Below, piece by piece: positions 1-6,113 of a DNA stretch of 6,920 bases. The stretch is from NCBI GenBank assembly GCA_021204765.1, contig JAJPYU010000197.1, forward strand, positions 1 to 6,920, read 5' to 3'. The notes beneath the pieces are model-generated. The model was not told the origin of the DNA and searched no databases. It worked only from the letters and a program-made list of their open reading frames with translations. The first letter of the stretch is position 1. The number at the start of each line of letters is the position of its first letter. The DNA comes from Clostridiales bacterium. Its GTDB lineage: Bacteria; Bacillota; Clostridia; Lachnospirales; Lachnospiraceae. Both the position numbers and the translations under genes were made by a program.

Positions 1-455
1 AGGATATGGAGCACAGCACCATCGCTTTCCAGTATCTCTGCGACAGGGCAGGGGAGGACGGCATCACAGTCGCCTCCGAGAACATCCTGTCCCCCGAGCG
101 GTTCCGCCAGCTGTATCAGATGGTAGACCGCAAGAATTTCGGCCTGTACTTTGACAGCCAGAATTACCAGGTGTTCGGAGGGTTCAACGAGGTGGATATC
201 TTAAATGAGTTGTATCCGTACATGTGCAGCCAGCTCCATGTGAAGGATGGCCCGGACGTGATGAGCGGCGGACTGCTGGGCACCGGCACCTCAGACTTCC
301 ACGCCACAATGAGATGGCTGGATGAGCATGGCTATACCGGACACATCCTGCTTGAGAATTATTATGATGTGCATCCTCTCTGCGAACAGGCGCCGAATCC
401 CTACGATCTTCTCAGGGAAGATATCCGGATCCTGAAGGAGGCTGTTGCCGGCTGA
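1..455 (+). CDS. Sugar phosphate isomerase/epimerase-type TIM-barrel protein, C-terminal part (IolI/IolH-like)
   Basis: The reading frame is already open at the left edge (first full codon at 3) and ends with TGA at 453-455, so about 150 C-terminal residues of a protein that is usually 260-300 aa are present. The AP-endonuclease-2/xylose-isomerase-like fold is suggested by spaced metal-ligand motifs: SENIL (Glu at 78-80), LYFDSQNY (Asp at 153-155), LHVKD (His at 237-239) and LLENYY (Glu at 354-356). This Glu-Asp-His-Glu pattern is typical of the family, which includes inosose isomerase IolI and IolH. The segment GTGTSDF before the last strand also fits, as an active-site loop before the final barrel strands. 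The gene precedes iolG by 178 bp, so a role in inosose or keto-sugar epimerisation is a reasonable inference, but the substrate cannot be read from the sequence. The internal ATG at 6 is not taken as a start because it has no ribosome binding site in view and half the barrel would be missing. Confidence 0.8.
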   Translation, partial: DMEHSTIAFQYLCDRAGEDGITVASENILSPERFRQLYQMVDRKNFGLYFDSQNYQVFGGFNEVDILNELYPYMCSQLHVKDGPDVMSGGLLGTGTSDFHATMRWLDEHGYTGHILLENYYDVHPLCEQAPNPYDLLREDIRILKEAVAG

Positions 456-546
456 AAGGAGACTGCAAAAGAAACGCAGAAATATAAAAAAAGAAGCAGA
501 AAAAAGACAGGATAACACAAGTTAAAAGCAAAAATATCATACCGTT

Positions 547-585
547 TGTGAAAAATTTGACATAAAATACCCCTATCACAGCAAT
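547..585 (+). promoter_or_regulatory. Candidate promoter/operator upstream of iolG (TTGACA within a CRP/FNR-like dyad)
   Basis: A TTGACA box lies at 557-562 and forms the right half of a 16-bp dyad at 547-562, TGTGAAAAATTTGACA, which matches the TGTGA-N6-TCACA pattern of CRP/FNR-family sites with one mismatch. At the expected distance the -10 is poor (AGCAAT, 580-585, 17-bp spacer), which would suit an activator-dependent or regulated promoter. The site also resembles a degenerate catabolite-response element but lacks the central CG. There is no T-run terminator in the 456-633 gap, so iolG may also be reached by read-through from the upstream gene. The dyad is seen directly; promoter activity and the regulator are inferred. 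Confidence 0.4.
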
Positions 586-615
586 TCATAAGCGGTTGAT
601 ATCTAAATTTAAGAG

Positions 616-623
616 AAAAGGAG
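616..623 (+). promoter_or_regulatory. Ribosome binding site of iolG
   Basis: AAAAGGAG ends 10 bases before the ATG at 634. An in-frame GTG at 625 lies only one base after it, too close for initiation, so the start is placed at 634 (MKAALLGIG), where the protein also begins with the expected first beta strand of the Rossmann fold. Confidence 0.75.
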
Positions 624-633
624 CGTGTTTACC

Positions 634-1641
634 ATGAAAGCAGCATTATTGGGAATCGGACGGATCGGACGTGTTCATCTGGAAAACATCAGCAATTCCG
701 TCCGTGAGATCGAGATTAAGACAGTGGCAGACCCGTATCTCACCGAAGAGGGGATTGAGTTCTGCAAAAAGTTCGGTGTTGAGAATGTGACAAAGGATGT
801 GGATTCCGTATTTGCGGATCCGGAGATCGAGGCCGTGCTGATTTGCTCTGCGACAAATACCCATGCAGATATGGTCTTGAAGGCTTGCGAAGCTAAGAAG
901 AACATTTTCTGCGAGAAACCTATCGACCACGATGTGGCCAGAGTGCACATGGCGCTGGATGCGGTGGAGAAAGCCGGAGTGAAGCTCCAGATCGGATTTA
1001 ACCGCCGTTTTGACCACAATCACCACGCGGTATACCAGGCGATCCGCGATGGGAAGATCGGGGATCCCCAGATTTACTGCATCAGCTCCAGGGATCCCGC
1101 GCCGCCGACTATCGAGTATGTGCGGGCATCCGGCGGTATTTATTATGATATGATGATCCATGATTTCGATATGATCCGTTATCTGGCAGGATGCGAGGTG
1201 ACCGAGGTCTATGCCAAGGGTTCTGTGCTCATTGACCCGGCTATCGGCGATGAGGGAGACGTGGATACCACCATCGTTACGCTTACCTTTGAGAATGGTT
1301 CCATCGGCGTCATCAACAACAGCCGCCAGGCAGTGTACGGTTATGATCAGAGGATCGAGGTCCTGGGATCCAAGGGCTCCGTCAAAGATGAGAATGATAT
1401 CCCGAACACGGTTGTTCTGTCCACAGCAGACTGCACGTCCTACGGTACCTGCTACAAGATCATGTGGGATCGTTATACCCAGGCATTTATCAGCGAGATG
1501 AGATCCTTTGCGGATGCCATTATTAATGACAAGACTCCGCTGGTGACCGGCACAGACGGGCTCTACCCCGTGCTTATGGCCGCTGCAGCCAAGAAGTCCA
1601 TGGAAGAGGGACGTCCGGTTAAGATCTCAGAAGTCGAGTGA
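634..1641 (+). CDS. iolG: Inositol 2-dehydrogenase (Gfo/Idh/MocA family)
   Basis: This 335-aa cytoplasmic NAD-dependent dehydrogenase would oxidise myo-inositol to scyllo-inosose (2-keto-myo-inositol), the first step of inositol catabolism. The N-terminal Rossmann fold starts with GIGRIG (residues 7-12), and an acidic residue, Asp33, follows the second strand (VAD), which favours NAD. The family motif CEKP (93-96) carries the catalytic Lys95. IolG hallmarks follow: GFNRRFD (121-127), SRDPAPP (152-158) and GGIYYDMMIHDFDM (167-180), with the catalytic pair Asp172 and His176 at the positions known from Bacillus subtilis IolG. The length matches the family (about 335-345 aa). The stop is 15 bp from the next start, with its ribosome binding site in between, so the two genes are almost certainly one transcript. 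Activity on scyllo- or D-chiro-inositol is an alternative or addition that sequence alone cannot exclude. Confidence 0.9.
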   Translation: MKAALLGIGRIGRVHLENISNSVREIEIKTVADPYLTEEGIEFCKKFGVENVTKDVDSVFADPEIEAVLICSATNTHADMVLKACEAKKNIFCEKPIDHDVARVHMALDAVEKAGVKLQIGFNRRFDHNHHAVYQAIRDGKIGDPQIYCISSRDPAPPTIEYVRASGGIYYDMMIHDFDMIRYLAGCEVTEVYAKGSVLIDPAIGDEGDVDTTIVTLTFENGSIGVINNSRQAVYGYDQRIEVLGSKGSVKDENDIPNTVVLSTADCTSYGTCYKIMWDRYTQAFISEMRSFADAIINDKTPLVTGTDGLYPVLMAAAAKKSMEEGRPVKISEVE

Positions 1642-1656
1642 TCAGGAGGAGAAAAC

Positions 1657-2586
1657 ATGGGAATTAAGATTTGCGGAGCGCCCTGCTGCTGGGGCGTGGA
1701 TTATATCACCAATCCGTATCTGCCGACATATCAGCGCGTGCTTAAAGAGGCTCACGAGGCTGGATACCGAGCCATCGAGCTGGGACCCAACGGCTGGATC
1801 CCCACGGATGACATAGAGACTGTGACAGAGGAGCTCAATAAGAACCAGCTCTCCATCGTGGCCGGCACGATCTTTGATGACTGCCTCAGTGATGAGAACT
1901 ATGAGAAGCTCTTAAACCAGGTGGATGGGATCTGCTCACTGATCACCAAGCTGCCTCCCCTGCCCAGGGAAGACGGACAGAGATGGCCCACCCCTTATAT
2001 GACGGTCATGGACTGGGGACATGATGAGAGGGATTATAATGCCGGACATTCCGACAGGGCACCCCGTCTGGATGATGCCGGCTGGGCAAAGCTGATCGGA
2101 CATTTCAGGGGTCTCTGCGAGAAGGCTAACAGCTACGGCGTGCGCCCGGTCCTGCATCCCCACTGCGGCGGGTATATCGAGTTCGCCGACGAGATCGACC
2201 GTCTGGCGGAGGAGATCCCCAACGATATCGCCGGATTCGTGCTGGACACCGGCCATCTGACCTATGCCGGCATGGATGCCGTAGAGTGGCTGAGGAAGTA
2301 TAAGGACAGGCTGGACTATGTACATTTCAAGGATATCGATCCGAAAGTGTACGATGAGGTGATGCATGAGCACATCCGCTTCTTCCAGGGCTGCGCCAAA
2401 GGTTCAATGTGCCCCATCGGCAAAGGTATGATAGACTACCGTGCGGTGGCGGATGTCCTGGATGAGATCGGATACAACGGATATATCACCATCGAGCAGG
2501 AGTGTGATCCGAGGAATGTGGAGAACTCCCTGGCAAACGTCAAAGCAAGTGTGGACTTCCTCAAAGGAATCGGATACGACATATGA
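1657..2586 (+). CDS. IolE-type TIM-barrel protein, probable inosose dehydratase
   Basis: A 309-aa soluble protein of the xylose-isomerase-like TIM-barrel superfamily. It would most likely dehydrate 2-keto-myo-inositol to 3D-(3,5/4)-trihydroxycyclohexane-1,2-dione, the step between IolG and IolD. Visible motifs are VLHPHCGGYIE (165-175, Glu175 as likely metal ligand), FVLDTGHLTYAG (194-205, Asp197 and His200), YVHFKDID (221-228, His223) and ITIEQE (277-282, Glu280). HxHxGxxIE, LDTGH and HxKD are shared with IolE, and the PIGKGMIDY segment near 253-261 resembles the IolE loop PGDGxVDF. The N-terminus, GAPCCWGVD, differs from the usual IolE start (P-I-x-W-x-N-D-D), so an inosose isomerase or a related dehydratase is possible. 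AGGAGG at 1644-1649 sits 7 bases before the ATG. The stop codon TGA (2584-2586) lies inside the left end of the structured repeat, so the last codons are shared with that element. Confidence 0.7.
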   Translation: MGIKICGAPCCWGVDYITNPYLPTYQRVLKEAHEAGYRAIELGPNGWIPTDDIETVTEELNKNQLSIVAGTIFDDCLSDENYEKLLNQVDGICSLITKLPPLPREDGQRWPTPYMTVMDWGHDERDYNAGHSDRAPRLDDAGWAKLIGHFRGLCEKANSYGVRPVLHPHCGGYIEFADEIDRLAEEIPNDIAGFVLDTGHLTYAGMDAVEWLRKYKDRLDYVHFKDIDPKVYDEVMHEHIRFFQGCAKGSMCPIGKGMIDYRAVADVLDEIGYNGYITIEQECDPRNVENSLANVKASVDFLKGIGYDI

Positions 2587-2756
2587 TGATACCAGGGTCA
2601 AATAGACCCGGAATGGATGCTTGCATCCAATTATGGGTCTATTTGACCCGCCCAAAATATGAACAAGCAGCCATTTTTCGCAGAAAAATGAGCGGATTGC
2701 GAATGTTTTGAGGATTGCGGGAGCTCGAAGAGCGGAGCAATCCGTGGTATCATCAT
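2583..2756. repeat. Structured intergenic repeat, copy 1, with 12-bp terminal inverted repeats
   Basis: The element begins ATGATGATACCA (2583-2594) and ends TGGTATCATCAT (2745-2756), a perfect 12-bp inverted repeat. Inside are: hairpin A with a perfect 15-bp stem (2595-2609 with 2635-2649) and an inner GGATGC-TT-GCATCC tip (2615-2628); hairpin B, CATTTTTC-GCA-GAAAAATG (2672-2690); and hairpin C, in which GCAATCC (2737-2743) can pair with GGATTGC at 2712-2718 or, extended by one base pair, at 2693-2700. All arms enclosed by the terminal repeat would make a cloverleaf in RNA or a cruciform in DNA. A related copy is at 6114-6244. No T-run follows any hairpin, so it is not a simple intrinsic terminator. 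There is no room for a transposase and no clear target-site duplication. A non-autonomous MITE/REP-like element or a structured RNA are the main options. Confidence 0.85.
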
Positions 2757-2776
2757 CTGCTTTTAAAAGAAAATAA

Positions 2777-2784
2777 AAAAGGAG
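2777..2784 (+). promoter_or_regulatory. Ribosome binding site of the second oxidoreductase
   Basis: AAAAGGAG ends 8 bases before the ATG at 2793. It decides the start: the frame stays open upstream to a TTG at 2715, but that extension lies mostly inside the structured repeat, has no Shine-Dalgarno sequence and would add 26 residues ahead of the Rossmann fold. Confidence 0.75.
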
Positions 2785-2792
2785 AACATACG

Positions 2793-3929
2793 ATGAAAGA
2801 AGTAAGAATCGGACTGGGCGGAGCAAACTGGATGGGCATCTATCATTCGATCGGCATGACGAACGTGCGCCAGGCCTATCACGATGTCTGCCCTGTGTTT
2901 GAGGCGGTGGCCGATGTCAACGAGGCAGCAGCCAAGGCAGCTGCGGAGAGATTCGGATACAAGAAGGTAATGACAGACTGGCATGATTTAGTGGCAGATC
3001 CTGACGTAGACCTGGTCATCATTGCCACTCCGAATTTCACTCATTCAGAGATCGCACTGGCGGCAGCTAAGGCAAAGAAGCATATCCTGTGCGAGAAGCC
3101 CATGGCAAACCGCCTGGAGGACGGCGCCGCTATGGTGCAGGCAGTAAAGGAAGCCGGAGTTAAGAGCCTGGTGGACTTCATCTATACAAAATGCCCGGCC
3201 AATATCCTGGCTCAGGAGATGATGCAGTCCGGAAAGCTCGGCGATTTCGTGACATTCCGCGGGGAGTTTGACTGCTCATACTGTGCGGATCCCACCACTC
3301 CGGCTACATGGCGCCAGGTGGCCAGCATTGCCGGAACAGGTGCCTTGGGCGACCTGACGGCTCACGTGGTCAGCATGTCCGACATGATCGTCGGTAAGAA
3401 GATAGTTGAGGTGTTCGCTTCCTGGGATACGGCTTATACCAGCCGCCCGGACAGCAGGGATCTGAGCAAGCAGATCACTGTGGATACAGATGATCAGATC
3501 TATGTGATCGTGAAATACGAGGACGGCAGGATCGGTTCCATGTCTTCCAGCAGGATTTCCGTCGCGCGTCCCGACAGCCTGGCCTATGAGATCCAGGGCA
3601 GCAAGGGCTCTGTGAAATTCGAGCTCTCCCATATCAACGATCTGCAGTATTATTCCAACGACTGCGATCCGAAGGAGCGGGGCTACAAGACCATCAAGGG
3701 CAATACCAGGAACGGTGATTACGCCAATTTCTGCGGCACTGATGAGTTGGGCATTTCCTACGGTGATGTCATGGCTATCCAGGCTCACGATATTCTCACT
3801 GCCATCACAGAGGATCGTGATGTGAAGATCGACATTGCCTATGGTCACTATGTGGACAGGATTCTTGCAGCTATCGAGAAATCTGCCAATGAGAATCGCT
3901 GGGTAGCGGTGGAAGAGATTCAGCCATAA
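2793..3929 (+). CDS. Gfo/Idh/MocA-family oxidoreductase, probable inositol or inosose dehydrogenase
   Basis: A 378-aa NAD(P)-dependent dehydrogenase, cytoplasmic, with no signal peptide or membrane segment. The N-terminal nucleotide-binding strand-turn is GLGGANWMG (7-15), and Asp41 (VAD) ends the second strand. ATPNFTH (78-84) and CEKPMAN (100-106, catalytic Lys102) are standard for the family. In the C-terminal domain GTGALGDLTAHVVSMSD (181-197) supplies the D-x-x-x-H pair, Asp187 and His191. The stretch YEIQGSKGSVKFE is the usual beta-sheet element of the C-terminal fold. It is about 40 residues longer than the IolG at 634 and lacks the GFNRRFD and SRDPAPP signatures, so it is not a recent duplicate. 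In this setting it may oxidise another inositol isomer or reduce an inosose for isomer interconversion; the substrate is not readable. Transcription probably comes from the upstream genes through the repeat, since no good promoter is seen in 2757-2792. Confidence 0.85.
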   Translation: MKEVRIGLGGANWMGIYHSIGMTNVRQAYHDVCPVFEAVADVNEAAAKAAAERFGYKKVMTDWHDLVADPDVDLVIIATPNFTHSEIALAAAKAKKHILCEKPMANRLEDGAAMVQAVKEAGVKSLVDFIYTKCPANILAQEMMQSGKLGDFVTFRGEFDCSYCADPTTPATWRQVASIAGTGALGDLTAHVVSMSDMIVGKKIVEVFASWDTAYTSRPDSRDLSKQITVDTDDQIYVIVKYEDGRIGSMSSSRISVARPDSLAYEIQGSKGSVKFELSHINDLQYYSNDCDPKERGYKTIKGNTRNGDYANFCGTDELGISYGDVMAIQAHDILTAITEDRDVKIDIAYGHYVDRILAAIEKSANENRWVAVEEIQP

Positions 3930-3936
3930 CCCTTCA

Positions 3937-3958
3937 TTTGCATGGTTTTCCATGTAAA
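3937..3958 (+). other. Small AT-rich hairpin after the oxidoreductase
   Basis: TTTGCATGG and CCATGTAAA form a 9-bp stem with one G-T pair around a TTTT loop, beginning 8 bases after the stop codon. Only a TTTT run near 3969-3972 follows, 11 bases on. It may stabilise the 3' end of the message or assist the terminator that follows; by itself it is too weak for a confident call. Confidence 0.4.
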
Positions 3959-3976
3959 CAATAAACCATTTTGTCA

Positions 3977-4033
3977 GACAGATAGGATCCTGGGTTTATA
4001 CTCGGAATCCTATCTGTCATATCTGGATTTTTT
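3977..4033 (+). terminator. Probable transcription terminator before iolD
   Basis: GACAGATAGGAT (3977-3988) and ATCCTATCTGTC (4007-4018) form a perfect 12-bp stem with an 18-base loop, and a run of six T (4028-4033) follows after 9 bases. The stem is long and sits between a gene end and a strong promoter, as a terminator should. The separation from the T-run is unusual for a classical intrinsic terminator, so partial termination, or use of the dyad as a protein binding site, remains possible. Confidence 0.5.
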
Positions 4034-4058
4034 CTTAATAAAAAGTATAAAAACACAG

Positions 4059-4086
4059 TTGACAATAGCCCATAAAGACATATAAT
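4059..4086 (+). promoter_or_regulatory. Sigma-A promoter of iolD
   Basis: Perfect consensus boxes are present: TTGACA (4059-4064) and TATAAT (4081-4086) with a 16-bp spacer. Transcription would begin near 4093 and give a leader of about 65 bases before the iolD ATG. The surrounding DNA is AT-rich and lies directly after the probable terminator, so iolD appears to start its own transcription unit. With both boxes perfect it should be strong by default, so control is expected by repression or catabolite regulation rather than activation (inference). Confidence 0.8.
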
Positions 4087-4111
4087 GAGAATGTAAATAT
4101 TTAATTCATGA

Positions 4112-4125
4112 AATTATATATAATT
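4112..4125. promoter_or_regulatory. AT-only palindrome in the iolD leader
   Basis: AATTATATATAATT is a perfect 14-bp palindrome about 20 bases downstream of the predicted transcription start and 34 bases before the ATG. Its position fits a roadblock operator, but AT-rich leaders make such palindromes readily by chance, so functional meaning is uncertain. Confidence 0.25.
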
Positions 4126-4159
4126 AAAGAGCGAAAAACAAAGAAAAGGAGAGAACATC

Positions 4160-6112
4160 ATGAACAAGACAAAAATGACAGTAGGACAGGCGATCGTGAA
4201 GTTCCTGAACCAGCAGTACATTGAGATGGACGGCGAAGAGCAGCCTTTTGTGGATGGCATTTTTACCATTTTCGGACATGGCTGTGTCGTAGGCCTCGGA
4301 CAGGCTCTGGAGCAGGATCCGGGACATTTAAGAGTGTACCAGGGCAGGAACGAGCAGGGCATGGCTCATGCGGCCATCGGCTACGCGAAGCAGAATAACC
4401 GCAGAAAGATCATCGCCTGCACTTCCTCCATCGGACCCGGCGCATGCAACATGGTCACCGCAGCCCTTACCGCTTCCATTAACCATATCCCGCTGCTGGT
4501 ATTCCCCTCTGACAGCTTCGCGACCCGCCAGCCGGATCCGGTACTGCAGCAGATGGAGCAGCCCGGTGATCTTTCCATCACAGCCAGCGACTGCTTCAAG
4601 CCGGTGGTGAAGTACTGGGATCGTGTTTCCCGCCCCGAGCAGGTGATGACCGCCATGATCAACGCCATGCGTGTGCTGACTGATACCGCAAACTGCGGAG
4701 CTGTCTGCATCAGCCTTCCCCAGGATGTACAGGGTGAGAGCTATGAGTATCCCGATTACTTCTTCCAGAAGAGAGTGCATCATGTGGCCCGCCGCGTGGC
4801 TGATGAGTATGAGATCAATAAAGCCGTGGAGATGATCAAGGCATCCAAAAAGCCTCTGCTGATCTCCGGAGGCGGAGTCCGTTATTCTGAGGCAGGACAG
4901 ACTGTCATGGATTTCTGCAAAGAGTTCAATATTCCGGTATCCCAGACCCAGGCCGGTCATTCCGCACTTCCCGATTCCTTTGAGCTTTCCGTCGGCGGCG
5001 TAGGCGTCACCGGAGGACTGGCAGCCAACGAGCTGTGCAAGGATGCGGATCTGGTCATCGGTGTCGGTACCAGGTTCAACGATTTCGTTACCGGTTCCAA
5101 ATGGGTGCTTTTCCGCAACCCGGACATCAAGGTGCTGGCTATCAACACTTCCGAGTTCCACGCTGAGAAAGTGGATGCCACCCGCTGCATTGGTGATGCC
5201 AAGGTCACACTGGAAGCCATTATGGAGAGATTAAAGGCAGACGGATATAAGTCCGCATATACTGATGAGATCGCGAAGATCAAGGAGACATGGGAGGCCG
5301 AGAGGCTCAGGGTACTGGGCGTACAGTATCACGGCGAAGGCTTCGGCGAAGGCAAGTTCGTACCCTGCGTACCGTCCTGGACTGAGAAGATCATGAACGA
5401 CTTCGTCAATGATATCGGCGGCACCATCACTGAATCCAACGGTGTTGGCCTTATCAGACAGGAGATCGACGATGATGCTATCGTAGTTGCGGCAGCGGGT
5501 TCTCTCCCGGCAGACCTGGAGCGTCTCTGGGTCACCGATGTGAAGGACAGCTACCATATGGAGTACGGCGCATCCTGCATGGGTTATGAGATCGCCGGCG
5601 CTTTCGGCGCAAAGCTGGCTGCTCCTGACAGAGAAGTGTACGCTCTGGCCGGTGATGGTTCATTCCTGATGCTGAATTCTGAGATCGCCACCGCTATGCA
5701 GGAGAATGCGAAGATCACGGTCATCGTATTCGATAACGCCGCATTCGGCTGCATCAACAACCTGCAGATGGGCAACGGCATCGGTTCCCTGTGCACTGAG
5801 ATGCGTCACCGCAACGAGGAGACCGGACAGCCTGACGGCCCTTACTGCTACACTGATTTCGCTAAGATCGGCGAGGGCTACGGCATGGTACCGTTTACCG
5901 CAAAGACTCCCGCTGAGCTGGTGGATGCTCTGCGTGCAGCAAAGAAAGAGACCCGTTCCTGCATCATCGACTGCAAGGTTCTGCCCAAGACCATGGCTGA
6001 GGGCTATGAGTCCTGGTGGCACATCGGAGTCGCTTCCACTTCCGAGTCTGATTCCGTGAAGGAAGCCCGCCAGCGCATCGATGATCATCTGGCAGAGGCA
6101 CGTATCTACTAA
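4160..6112 (+). CDS. iolD: 3D-(3,5/4)-trihydroxycyclohexane-1,2-dione acylhydrolase (ThDP-dependent)
   Basis: A 650-aa cytoplasmic thiamine-diphosphate enzyme that opens the cyclohexane ring of the IolE product to give 5-deoxy-D-glucuronate. Domain order is that of the acetolactate synthase superfamily: N-terminal pyrimidine-binding domain with GRNEQGMAHAAIGYA (62-76), where Glu65 activates the cofactor; central domain with LLISGGGVRYS (233-243) and LVIGVGTRFNDF (298-309); and C-terminal diphosphate-binding domain with the metal motif starting GDGSF (498-502) and ending FDN (524-526). The IolD signature HMEYGASCMGYEIAGAFG (466-483) separates it from acetolactate synthase and oxalyl-CoA decarboxylase. 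Length is close to B. subtilis IolD (about 637 aa). AAAGGAGAG at 4145-4153 sits 6 bases before the ATG. It has its own consensus promoter, and the stop TAA touches the left end of the second structured repeat, followed by the RpiB-like gene. Confidence 0.95.
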   Translation: MNKTKMTVGQAIVKFLNQQYIEMDGEEQPFVDGIFTIFGHGCVVGLGQALEQDPGHLRVYQGRNEQGMAHAAIGYAKQNNRRKIIACTSSIGPGACNMVTAALTASINHIPLLVFPSDSFATRQPDPVLQQMEQPGDLSITASDCFKPVVKYWDRVSRPEQVMTAMINAMRVLTDTANCGAVCISLPQDVQGESYEYPDYFFQKRVHHVARRVADEYEINKAVEMIKASKKPLLISGGGVRYSEAGQTVMDFCKEFNIPVSQTQAGHSALPDSFELSVGGVGVTGGLAANELCKDADLVIGVGTRFNDFVTGSKWVLFRNPDIKVLAINTSEFHAEKVDATRCIGDAKVTLEAIMERLKADGYKSAYTDEIAKIKETWEAERLRVLGVQYHGEGFGEGKFVPCVPSWTEKIMNDFVNDIGGTITESNGVGLIRQEIDDDAIVVAAAGSLPADLERLWVTDVKDSYHMEYGASCMGYEIAGAFGAKLAAPDREVYALAGDGSFLMLNSEIATAMQENAKITVIVFDNAAFGCINNLQMGNGIGSLCTEMRHRNEETGQPDGPYCYTDFAKIGEGYGMVPFTAKTPAELVDALRAAKKETRSCIIDCKVLPKTMAEGYESWWHIGVASTSESDSVKEARQRIDDHLAEARIY

Positions 6113-6113
6113 T

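Noticed and set aside
456..520. Terminator after the first gene (CTGC...GCAG near 467-479)
   Set aside because: The stem is only 4 bp and is followed by an A-rich, not T-rich, stretch on the + strand.
646..1161. A 171-codon open frame on the minus strand inside iolG
   Set aside because: It is antisense to conserved IolG motifs, and its His/Ile-rich translation looks like a shadow of the + strand codons.
2595..2649. Main hairpin of repeat copy 1 as an intrinsic terminator
   Set aside because: It is followed by CGCCCAAAATATG, with no T-run, and the downstream gene has no visible promoter of its own.
2583..2756. Short CRISPR-like array or insertion sequence
   Set aside because: There are no regularly spaced direct repeats or spacers, and no transposase reading frame; the structure consists of nested inverted repeats only.
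2715..2792. N-terminal extension of the second oxidoreductase from a TTG start
   Set aside because: The extension is mostly within the structured repeat and has no ribosome binding site, while the ATG at 2793 has a good one and begins at the Rossmann fold.
4328..5161. A 277-codon open frame on the minus strand inside iolD
   Set aside because: It lies wholly antisense to the strongly motif-supported iolD, has no ribosome binding site or recognisable domain, and is explained by the codon bias of the + strand gene.
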